Positions 1 to 5,774 of a stretch of DNA of 6,006 nt are shown piece by piece (within the stretch, counting starts at the first letter, position 1; each line of letters opens with the position of its first letter). The stretch is from positions 1 through 6,006 of the forward strand of contig JAOZQB010000177.1 in assembly GCA_029932445.1 (NCBI GenBank), written 5' to 3'. The notes beneath the pieces were generated by a model that ran no database searches, was not told the origin of the DNA, and saw only the letters and a program-made list of their open reading frames with translations. This stretch comes from Bacteroidales bacterium (GTDB lineage Bacteria; Bacteroidota; Bacteroidia; Bacteroidales; JAADGE01). The translations under genes were made by a program, and so were the position numbers.

Positions 1-753
1 CAACACATTATAATAATCCGCAATATCGAAATAATTTTCCGAAAATCTGTGTGTAAAGCTGATTCCGGCTTTAGTCAGGCGATTTTTTACATACCCTCTT
101 GCCGGTCCGGTAAGTAAAATATGAATATCGTGTCTTTTTTCAATTTTTTCGACCGTATCACAAAAAATATCAGGTCCTTTTATCATTTTCGGTTTATTAC
201 CTTCTCCCCAAGCTACGCCGTCTTTTTGAAACGAACCGATAATAATTTTGTTCTCGGGAAGATTTAATTTTTTGCGTATCTGTTTCTTTTTTTCTTCCGA
301 CAGAACTTTAAAAAGATTTAAATCAACACCAATCGGAGCAATAACTATTTTGTTTTCGTTAAGACCTTCGGCAATAAGCCTTGCTTTTGTAATTTCACAA
401 GAAGTGTGAACAAAATCTGTTTTGAGATTTAATTCTTTTATAAATTTTATTCTCGGGTCGTTGTCGGTGATGTGAAACCAAGTAAAAACAATTTTGTTTG
501 ACTTCGATACATCTACAAATCCGGAATATTTTATGAATGTATTTAATGAACCGAAGTGTAATATTTTATTCCTTAATCCGAAACGGCTTGTTGTTATTTT
601 TGATTTTAGTCCGAAATTTTTATTAAGCTGTTCCGTTATATATTTTCCGTCCCATTTTATTGACCAATTTGACGGTTCGACAATATAAAACAGTTTGGTT
701 TTATGCGAAAAAAAGTTAATAAATGTATCTGCTATCTGTTGTTTTCGAAACAT
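1..753 (-). CDS. GT4-like glycosyltransferase, N-terminal 251 residues (3' end outside window)
   Basis: Translating the minus strand from the ATG at 753 gives 251 codons with no stop before the window edge. The protein resembles a GT-B fold, GT4-type glycosyltransferase, which would transfer a sugar from an activated donor to a growing glycan at the cytoplasmic face of the membrane. Visible parts: an N-terminal acceptor-type domain (about residues 20-135); the inter-domain linker APIGVDLNLF (139-148), the usual GT4 'PxGVDxxxF' signature; the start of the donor domain, IIIGSFQKDGVAWGEG (170-185), followed by KMIKGPD (189-195); and the strand LLTGPARGYV (213-222). The E-X7-E donor motif would lie beyond position 1. 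The start is 9 bp after the upstream methyltransferase stop, with an A/T-rich leader (AAAAATATT) and no Shine-Dalgarno sequence, so it is probably co-transcribed. The acceptor and sugar are unknown. The family call is firm; the exact role is not. Confidence 0.86.
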   Translation of the reverse strand, partial: MFRKQQIADTFINFFSHKTKLFYIVEPSNWSIKWDGKYITEQLNKNFGLKSKITTSRFGLRNKILHFGSLNTFIKYSGFVDVSKSNKIVFTWFHITDNDPRIKFIKELNLKTDFVHTSCEITKARLIAEGLNENKIVIAPIGVDLNLFKVLSEEKKKQIRKKLNLPENKIIIGSFQKDGVAWGEGNKPKMIKGPDIFCDTVEKIEKRHDIHILLTGPARGYVKNRLTKAGISFTHRFSENYFDIADYYNVL

Positions 754-762
754 AATATTTTT

Positions 763-1596
763 TCAAAGTTTTTCGGCAATTACATAAGCTCTTTGCTCGC
801 TAATCGTAATTACTTCTTTTGAATAATTAAATTTTTCGCAAATTTCGTCAATTGCTTTTACTACTCCCGGAAATAATTTCGGCGTATAATCATCGAAAAA
901 AATGATGTCGCCTTTTTGCTGTTTGTCTTTTATATTTTGAAATTCGGACATAAGATAATAATAGTCGTGAACACTGTCGAGAAAAGCAAAATGTATGCGG
1001 TCGGTTTGCAGTTTCGGGAGTTCCGTTTTTGTATTTCCCTGATGGAACCAGATGTATTTTTCGCTTAATTCCGAATAAGGTTTTAAGAGTTCTTTTCGTG
1101 TTTTTTTACCTTCATTATCGTCAATGCAGTTCCAGTACATTTTGTGATTGTGCGGAAGAACGTCGAAAGTTATTATTTTTCCGCATATTTTGCTGTCTTC
1201 CAAAGCTTTTGCCATGCACAAGGCTGAAAAACCTCTTGCTGTTCCGGTTTCTGTAATATTAATATTTTTCGGTTTATTTTTTTCGATATACGACCTTAAA
1301 CTTGCATAAAGCAATCGTCCGTGAACATAAACGATATCCGATTTTTTTACTACAACCTGCGTATGTAAAGCAAGCTGATGATACCAATTTTTGTCGATTT
1401 TAAAACCGCTTTTTTCCTCAAAATCATCAATGAGTTTGTGTTTTTTTTCTTTTGCCCGTTCCCAAATTTTCAAATATTCTTCTTTTGAGGCAAGTATTTT
1501 TTTTGTAAGCGGATTTTTATACCACCTGAAATTTGTATATCGATCAACGATTTTTACGAGCAGATTGTCAAATTTTTGAAGTATTCGAGGGTACAT
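763..1596 (-). CDS. Class I SAM-dependent methyltransferase, Methyltransf_24/TylF-like
   Basis: This 277-residue protein has an N-terminal extension (about 1-90, basic and rich in aromatic residues) and a Rossmann-type methyltransferase domain. Motif I is ETGTARGFSALCMAKAL (116-132), the acidic end of the second strand is FDVLPHN (144-150), FLDSVHDY (205-212) matches the 'hhDgxHxY' motif of the Methyltransf_24/CmcI/TylF group, and GDIIFFDDYTP (229-239) carries the paired Asp (235-236) that in some relatives helps bind a divalent metal. Relatives O-methylate sugars or small molecules, and similar genes are frequent in polysaccharide clusters, so O-methylation of a glycan residue is the likely job by inference. 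The ATG at 1596 shares its first base with the last base of the preceding gene's TAA (TAATG), which points to translational coupling and supports this start. The next gene begins 9 bp after its TGA. No frameshift or missing motif is seen. Confidence 0.85.
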   Translation of the reverse strand: MYPRILQKFDNLLVKIVDRYTNFRWYKNPLTKKILASKEEYLKIWERAKEKKHKLIDDFEEKSGFKIDKNWYHQLALHTQVVVKKSDIVYVHGRLLYASLRSYIEKNKPKNINITETGTARGFSALCMAKALEDSKICGKIITFDVLPHNHKMYWNCIDDNEGKKTRKELLKPYSELSEKYIWFHQGNTKTELPKLQTDRIHFAFLDSVHDYYYLMSEFQNIKDKQQKGDIIFFDDYTPKLFPGVVKAIDEICEKFNYSKEVITISEQRAYVIAEKL

Positions 1597-2399
1597 TATT
1601 TTCTTTTTTGTAAAACCAACAAAATTGAATGCGATGAAAATATTCCGAACATTATTGAAATGATTTTTGATAATGCCAAACCTAAAAATGTTCTGCTGTC
1701 GTATATTCTTTGTAATGTCGGTTTAAAAATTCTTATTTCGTCTTTCAGACCTTTTATTCCGCTTAAATGTTGCTTTTCGATTAATTCAAATCCTGTTTTT
1801 TCCAAATCGGCAATAACCTTCTTCGCATCAAGGGCAAATTGATAAAAGTTTTCTGTTTCCTGTTCGGAATTTTTCCAAATCGGATATTTTCCCTTTCGTG
1901 ATTTTATTTTTCTTAACCGACTCATATACGGAAAAGTAATAAATAAATAGCCGTCGGGTTTTATTACGCGTTGCATTTCATTCAGGATTTCATCATAACC
2001 GTTGAAAAAATGTTCGATTACGCCGAACGACCAACAGCCGTCGAAATAATTATCGGGGAAATCGAGCTTGCGAACATCTCCGAGCCGAATATCCAATTCC
2101 GGTTTTGCTTTTTTTACCGTTTCAACGGTTTTTTCGGCATAATCAATACCGATTGCTTCGTAGCCGGATTGTTGCAATTTAAAAACCTGTTGTCCGGTTC
2201 CGCAACCGCCTTCGAGAATTAAACTTTTTTCAGGCAAATATTTTTTTGTCGTATTTACTACATAATCGAATTTTGAGATCTTTTTCGGATACATTTTTTC
2301 GATTGTATTTTTATCCCAATGCTTATCCCAAAAATCCGGATTTGAAGCTTCTCCGATGTAAATCAAACGATTATTTATTTTGTCGTAAAATAAGGTCAT
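1596..2399 (-). CDS. Class I SAM-dependent methyltransferase (Methyltransf_11/25 type)
   Basis: This complete 267-residue protein carries a textbook class I methyltransferase core: motif I LILEGGCGTGQQ (60-71), the acidic residue ending strand 2 in GIDYAEK (84-90), LGDVRKLDFPDNYFD (106-120) for the adenine-contacting loop and strand 4, then FGVIEHF (125-131) and the post-core MQRVIKPDGYLFITFPY (142-158). The N-terminal segment IGEASNPDFWDKHWD (15-29) is a common opening for methyltransferases found in glycan clusters. The C-terminus has a hydrophobic stretch (about 238-264), the last part of which is probably the final beta strand (HSILLVLQK). The substrate is unknown; a sugar hydroxyl or carboxyl of the surface glycan is a contextual guess. 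The ATG at 2399 overlaps the TGA of the ATPase fragment upstream (ATGA), and its own TAA overlaps the next methyltransferase start (TAATG), so translation is probably coupled on both sides. Confidence 0.87.
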   Translation of the reverse strand: MTLFYDKINNRLIYIGEASNPDFWDKHWDKNTIEKMYPKKISKFDYVVNTTKKYLPEKSLILEGGCGTGQQVFKLQQSGYEAIGIDYAEKTVETVKKAKPELDIRLGDVRKLDFPDNYFDGCWSFGVIEHFFNGYDEILNEMQRVIKPDGYLFITFPYMSRLRKIKSRKGKYPIWKNSEQETENFYQFALDAKKVIADLEKTGFELIEKQHLSGIKGLKDEIRIFKPTLQRIYDSRTFLGLALSKIISIMFGIFSSHSILLVLQKRK

Positions 2400-2758
2400 T
2401 GAATGTGCTGTTGTAATAAAAAATCTTTTATTGTTACTAATTTTATATTTTTCGGTATCGGTTTGCTTATTCGATTGTACATTAATACAATAATTAATTC
2501 TTTTTCAATATTATTGATATGTTTGTTTAAAAGTTGTAAACTTGAAACTTCGCGTTTAATGTTTTCGTCATTCAATTCATAACAAACTTGAATTGCCGTA
2601 ATCTTTTTTTCTGTTTTTACTATAAAATCAATTTCTTTTCCGTGATCGTCGCGTCCGATAAAAATTTGCTTTTTACCGTAATTTTGTAGTAAATATACAT
2701 AGCATGTATTTTCAAGTTTTTTTTTCAATATCGGCATTTGCACAAAATAAATTGTCAA
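2396..2758 (-). pseudogene. C-terminal DUF4143-like part of the frameshifted ATPase
   Basis: This open frame continues the AAA_14/DUF4143 ATPase in a different reading frame. The part homologous to the family starts after the A9 run at 2717-2725, with LENTCYVYLLQNYGKK, which corresponds to the usual 'LENxVFxELxRRG' helix of DUF4143. Next come EIDFIVK and ITAIQVCYEL, matching the 'EVDFVV...IQVCY' core, and then ELIIVLMYN. As I recall, DUF4143 is placed in the PD-(D/E)XK nuclease-like superfamily. The frame opens with TTG at 2758; the only nearby ATG is at 2737, still before the run, and the 14 residues ahead of LENT look like out-of-frame translation, so independent initiation is unlikely to be its natural start. 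About 106 residues belong to the joined protein. Its TGA overlaps the ATG of the methyltransferase downstream (ATGA). Alternatives to a pseudogene are slippage, a phase-variable state or an assembly error. Confidence 0.8.
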
Positions 2759-3689
2759 TGAAATAGAACTTCTTATTCTTATCGAAAATTGCTTTTGTTT
2801 TCCACGAAAATTTTTTCAATTTTTCAATAATATATGCAGTATTCAAATATGAAATATATTGTTCGACAGTTTTTTCATTGGTCTTTGAAACATTTGCAAT
2901 TTTTTTATAACTGATAAGTTTACCCGCATTTTTTTCGAGAAAATACAAAATATCGGTCAAAAGATTTACTGATTGCAGTCGAAAACGAGTAATAATATCA
3001 TTAATAATAATTTTGTCGAGTAAAGATTTTCGATAAGTAACTTTACTTTTATCGGAAAGATTAAATGTTTCGGGTAAACCGCCGAAACTGATATATTTTT
3101 GCAGGAATTTATCAATTTCTGTTTTGTTTTCGGCTCTTTCAAAAGCATTTTCGTATTTTATTTTCGTAAAATTCAGAAGTTCTTTGAAAGAAAACGGATA
3201 AAGTGTATATTCAAGCAATCTCCCGCCAAGTGTTGTTGCAAATTCTTGTGATAATAATTTTGCATTTGAGCCGCTTATGTAAATTCTGTGATTAGTGCTG
3301 TCGTATATTGTTCTGATAAATTTTTCCCAAGCCGGAATGTTTTGAATTTCATCAAAAAATAAATACACCGGACTGTTTTTATCGGCATGACTTAAAAACA
3401 TCTCATAAATCTGTCTTAATTCCTTAATTTCAAGATAATTATTTAATCTGTCGTCTTCAAAATTAAGAAATAAAATATTCTGAACGGGAATGTTTTTTTT
3501 AAGCAGTTTTTTGTAAAGATTTTTCAATAAAAAAGATTTTCCGCTTCTGCGAATACCGGTTATCACACTTATCGGCTTATCAGAAAACAGAATTTTTGTC
3601 AGCTCTTTTTCGATATTCCTTTCAATACCTTTTTGTTTTTGCTTTGAGCTGTCAATAATAATTTCAGTAAGTTTATTGTAATCAAGCAT
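2712..3689 (-). CDS. AAA_14-type ATPase, N-terminal part, ended early by a frameshift
   Basis: This frame encodes 325 residues from the ATG at 3689. The open frame reaches back to a TTG at 3698, but MLDYNKL is the better start because it uses ATG. Domains in order: an N-terminal lead (1-38); an AAA_14 P-loop domain with Walker A GIRRSGKS (45-52), Walker B VYLFFDEIQN (108-117, Asp113 and Glu114), sensor-like YISGSNAKLL (137-146) and LGGRLLEYTLYPFSFKE (154-170), which holds the conserved GGR; then a winged-helix region (about 240-290) and KKFYFIDN (306-313), the start of DUF4143. The protein ends at EKKT, just after the A9 run. Removing one A joins it to the downstream frame to give about 430 residues, the usual family length. 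Cellular function is poorly known; some relatives are discussed as toxin-antitoxin-like or regulatory ATPases. It has its own leader and promoter-like element, and no obvious link to glycan synthesis. Confidence 0.82.
   Translation of the reverse strand: MLDYNKLTEIIIDSSKQKQKGIERNIEKELTKILFSDKPISVITGIRRSGKSFLLKNLYKKLLKKNIPVQNILFLNFEDDRLNNYLEIKELRQIYEMFLSHADKNSPVYLFFDEIQNIPAWEKFIRTIYDSTNHRIYISGSNAKLLSQEFATTLGGRLLEYTLYPFSFKELLNFTKIKYENAFERAENKTEIDKFLQKYISFGGLPETFNLSDKSKVTYRKSLLDKIIINDIITRFRLQSVNLLTDILYFLEKNAGKLISYKKIANVSKTNEKTVEQYISYLNTAYIIEKLKKFSWKTKAIFDKNKKFYFIDNLFCANADIEKKT
2717..2725 (-). other. Run of nine A (coding strand) at the ATPase frameshift point
   Basis: On the coding strand the sequence reads ATTG, nine A, then CTTGAAAAT. 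With nine A the upstream frame reads GAA AAA AAA ACT TGA and stops. With eight A it reads GAA AAA AAA CTT GAA AAT and continues into the DUF4143 part. The span 2396-3689 is 1294 bases, which is 431 codons plus exactly one extra base, consistent with a single inserted A. This is the longest single-base run I see in the window. Ribosomal slippage would have to be +1 (or -2), so simple -1 slippage does not restore the frame; transcriptional slippage losing one A (or gaining two) would. Confidence 0.85.
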
Positions 3690-3727
3690 ATTTTGCAATA
3701 ATGCGAATTATAATTAATAATATAAGG

Positions 3728-3735
3728 CAAATATA
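3728..3735 (-). promoter_or_regulatory. Putative Bacteroidota-type -7 promoter element for the ATPase
   Basis: The minus strand reads TATATTTG here, an exact match to the TAnnTTTG -7 consensus of Bacteroidota housekeeping promoters. A start site a few bases downstream would leave a leader of roughly 30 nt before the ATG at 3689. The nearest upstream TTG (3762-3760) is 24 bp away, longer than the usual 19-21 bp for a -33 element, and it lies inside the palindromic repeats, so a bound protein there could block polymerase. The call rests on the motif and its place in the only real intergenic gap. Confidence 0.45.
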
Positions 3736-3757
3736 AAAATTTTATTCCGAATAATTG

Positions 3758-3791
3758 CGCAATAATGCGGAATTCATTCCGCTAAATTGCG
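3758..3791. repeat. Inverted repeat able to form a hairpin just after the GT4 stop codon
   Basis: Arms CGCAAT (3758-3763) and ATTGCG (3786-3791) enclose GCGGAAT (3767-3773), a two-base loop TC and ATTCCGC (3776-3782), separated by a 3x3 internal loop. Read on the minus strand it follows the glycosyltransferase TGA and an A-run, but no T-tract follows it, so it is not a classical intrinsic terminator for the upstream genes. On the plus strand it is followed by eight T (3792-3799), though I see no plus-strand gene to terminate. It may stabilise the upstream transcript end or serve as a protein site. Confidence 0.6.
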
Positions 3792-3798
3792 TTTTTTT

Positions 3799-4917
3799 TC
3801 ATTTTAAAAGAATTTTACCTATTGCTTGCTCAAAAGCCGCCGGATTATGATTTTTCTTTGCCGAAATTAAAGCATTTTCTTTCATTTTCAATAATTTTTC
3901 TTTATCGGAAATACAAAGCTTAATCTTTTCGGATAAATCGCCTTCGTTTTTTGCTTTAAAAACATAACCGTTTTTTTCTTCTTCAATATAACATTTCGTC
4001 CCGTTTTGGTCGGAACAAATTACCGGCAATCCGTTTGCCATCGCTTCAACGGGCGAATATGCCGCAGGTTCGTTATATGCCGGCAAAACAAATAAATCGT
4101 GTTTTGAGTACTCTTTTTTTATTCTGTCGTAAGGCATATTTGTTTCAATACAAACATCATCGGACAAATTATTCTTTTTGATGAAATTATATAAAGTTTT
4201 GATATATTTTGTATTTACGGCTTCACCGATAAGGCAAAGTTTTAGGGGATAATTTTCTTTTTTAAGCGTATAAAAAACTTTTAACAAAAGAATTTGCTCT
4301 TTTCTTTTCTGAAATTTACCGACGGATAAAATTTTAATTTCTTGTTCGGGCTTTTTGATTACAGATATTTCGGAAGGATAAACAAAAGGCAAATAAAACA
4401 CATTTTCGATACCGAAGTTTTTAAAAACTTCGTAATTTAATTTTATCGGAGTAATGTATGCGTGAACTTTCAGAAATTTGAATAATTTTATGTTCAATCG
4501 GAATAAAAATTCTGAACCTTTTATATGTGCATAAGGAGTTTGAGTAAGCATCAAAACTTTTATTTTGTATTTTTTTGCCGTTCGTAATGTTTTTATTGCC
4601 AAAGCGTTTTGATATGCTTTTAAAAGAATTACATCAGGATTATAAATTGAAATTATTTTTTTAAATTCTTTATTCGGCGATTGTATTCTTAATTCAAAGG
4701 CAGATTTTAATTCTCCTTTTTTGAAAAAAGCATGCAGTTTGATTAAAAACCGTGAAAACTTCGAAAGTTTAACTTGCATCGGTTTCAAACCTTCATAAAA
4801 TTCCGATTTTCCTTTGTAAAGCACTACAATTCTTACCGAATGTCCGGCATCTTGCAATGCTTTTGCCCGATAATATAAGTTTGTGTGAAAACGAGGTGCA
4901 ACAATCAGGAATTTCAT
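3799..4917 (-). CDS. GT4 family glycosyltransferase
   Basis: This is a complete 372-residue protein, a normal length for GT4. The N-terminal Rossmann domain opens with MKFLIVAPRFH and LQDAGHSVRIVVLY (21-34), the typical 'aLaxxGHeVxvv' strand and helix. The C-terminal donor domain has KILSVGKFQKRKEQILLLKVF (195-215), which holds the diphosphate-binding basic residues, LKLCLIGEA (225-233), and HDLFVLPAYNEPAAYSPVEAM (273-293), with the E-X7-E pair at Glu283 and Glu291. It then runs GLPVICSDQNG (296-306) and NGYVFKAKNEGDL (316-328). It should transfer a sugar from a nucleotide-sugar donor to a glycan intermediate at the inner face of the membrane. Donor and acceptor cannot be told. The loop usually reading 'EPFGLxxxE' is EPAAYSPVE here, a permitted variant. 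The ATG overlaps the TGA of the preceding methyltransferase (ATGA), so the two are coupled. No signal peptide or transmembrane segment is evident. Confidence 0.92.
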   Translation of the reverse strand: MKFLIVAPRFHTNLYYRAKALQDAGHSVRIVVLYKGKSEFYEGLKPMQVKLSKFSRFLIKLHAFFKKGELKSAFELRIQSPNKEFKKIISIYNPDVILLKAYQNALAIKTLRTAKKYKIKVLMLTQTPYAHIKGSEFLFRLNIKLFKFLKVHAYITPIKLNYEVFKNFGIENVFYLPFVYPSEISVIKKPEQEIKILSVGKFQKRKEQILLLKVFYTLKKENYPLKLCLIGEAVNTKYIKTLYNFIKKNNLSDDVCIETNMPYDRIKKEYSKHDLFVLPAYNEPAAYSPVEAMANGLPVICSDQNGTKCYIEEEKNGYVFKAKNEGDLSEKIKLCISDKEKLLKMKENALISAKKNHNPAAFEQAIGKILLK

Positions 4918-5774
4918 AAATTTTTAATTAGTTCTTTTATTTCGCTGCCTTTATTAACATCCTTTAAATGAACAAATTGTCCGTTTTCTTTTTTGTAAAA
5001 TCCGGCATTGTTTATTCCGTCGGAATTTGTTCGTCCTACAAGTAAAACGGCATTTTCTTTCATTGATTTTTTTATGTTTTTAAGAGCTGTTTTAATTTTT
5101 TGCTCGTCAAAATAGCCGAGATTTAGGATATTCATTACCCGAACAAAAGTAAATTTATCGTTGATTTCCGTATTAAAAATATCGTAATTTATAAACTCAA
5201 TTTCGTTTTTGTTGATTTTTTGCGATAATTCAGGGTGCAACAATAATAGTTTATAATCAAATTTTTCCGGGACTTTAATCTTTTTCAGAATTTTGTGTAA
5301 AAGAACCGTAAGCGGGAAAAAAATATTTTTGTCAACAGCAAAAAAACATGCAAAATAGGCAAAAATCAATTTGTTTTCGGAGCTGTATGCTTTTGTTATA
5401 AATCCTTTTTTTACGCGGATTTCGGCATATTTATCGGAGGCATAAAAATCGGAATTAATGTTTTTGCTTTTCAAAAAATCAAAAAATTCGGAAGAACTTA
5501 TTCCGCTCGAAACGGCAACATCGTGAATAACAGGATTTTTTTGTTTTTTTATGTATTCAAATGAAATTTCGTTCAAATCCGGGAAACGATTTTTTACGGT
5601 TCGCTTTGATGTTCTGTTGCTTACGTATATGTCGGTATAAAATTTTTCCAAAACAGGTTCGGAATTTATTTGCGGGAAATTTTCTGAAATTTTAAGCACA
5701 AAAAAATACTTCAAAACAGGAATTTTTGAAATTCTTTCGAGGAATCGGATATTTTTTGATGCAAATTTTATCAT
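4914..5774 (-). CDS. Divergent CheR-like SAM-dependent methyltransferase family protein
   Basis: This is a 286-residue protein I can only place at fold level. After an N-terminal region that is basic and hydrophobic (1-30), the segment VIHDVAVSSGISSSEFFDFL (82-101) has the position and shape of SAM motif I, although the usual GxGxG is reduced to a single Gly within VSSG. It is followed by DFYASDKYAE (109-118), like strand 2 with an acidic end. FINYDIFN (194-201) precedes TFVRVMNILNLGYFDEQKI (209-227), which resembles the 'CRNVLIYFD' strand and loop of CheR-type methyltransferases, then MKENAVLLVGRT (238-249). A hydrophobic patch at 136-160 may be a lipid-facing insert. Between two glycosyltransferases and overlapping both by ATGA, it is likely a glycan-cluster enzyme. 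Whether it still methylates is uncertain given the weak motif I; a non-catalytic role is possible. Confidence 0.65.
   Translation of the reverse strand: MIKFASKNIRFLERISKIPVLKYFFVLKISENFPQINSEPVLEKFYTDIYVSNRTSKRTVKNRFPDLNEISFEYIKKQKNPVIHDVAVSSGISSSEFFDFLKSKNINSDFYASDKYAEIRVKKGFITKAYSSENKLIFAYFACFFAVDKNIFFPLTVLLHKILKKIKVPEKFDYKLLLLHPELSQKINKNEIEFINYDIFNTEINDKFTFVRVMNILNLGYFDEQKIKTALKNIKKSMKENAVLLVGRTNSDGINNAGFYKKENGQFVHLKDVNKGSEIKELIKNL

Larger units (their letters stand above)
3695..3791. repeat. Four alternating copies of a 16-bp motif ATTCCG-N4-ATTGCG flanking the promoter
   Basis: Copy A is ATTCCGAATAATTGCG at 3744-3759 on plus. Copy B is ATTCCGCATTATTGCG at 3773-3758 on minus. Copy C is ATTCCGCTAAATTGCG at 3776-3791 on plus. 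Copy D, one base shorter at its left half, is ATTCGCATTATTGC on minus at 3708-3695, immediately before the ATPase start. A and B form a 30-bp palindrome (3744-3773) with 13 of 15 pairs matching; B and C form a hairpin. A and C start 32 bp apart; the shared 11-mer CGCATTATTGC in B and D is 64 bp apart, about 3 and 6 helical turns. The putative -7 element lies between D and A. This is what an operator array would look like, or the palindromic end of a small mobile or repeat element. I found no further copy of the full motif in the window. Confidence 0.75.

Noticed and set aside
494..688. Open frame of 64 codons on the plus strand
   Set aside because: It lies wholly inside the minus-strand glycosyltransferase (1-753), which has clear family motifs; the peptide has no recognisable features.
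1755..1772. Possible extra copy of the 16-bp repeat (ATTCCGCTTAAATGTTGC)
   Set aside because: It falls in methyltransferase coding sequence, has a different spacing and an altered right half, and is likely chance.
1029..2222. Several plus-strand open frames of 62-88 codons (1029-1256, 1391-1579, 1576-1842, 1971-2222)
   Set aside because: All lie opposite the two well-supported methyltransferases and read as antisense shadows of them.
2717..2725. Programmed -1 ribosomal frameshift like that of dnaX
   Set aside because: The run looks slippery, but a -1 slip would lead into the wrong frame; restoring the protein needs +1 or -2, so transcriptional slippage or an indel explains it better.
2966..3148. 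Minus-strand open frame of 60 codons
   Set aside because: It overlaps the ATPase in another frame, and the ATPase frame here carries the family motifs (FGGLPE and the helix after it).
3758..3799. Intrinsic terminator (hairpin followed by T8 on plus)
   Set aside because: The T-run follows the stem only on the plus strand, where no gene ends. In the direction of transcription the stem is not followed by T residues, so I list it as an inverted repeat only.
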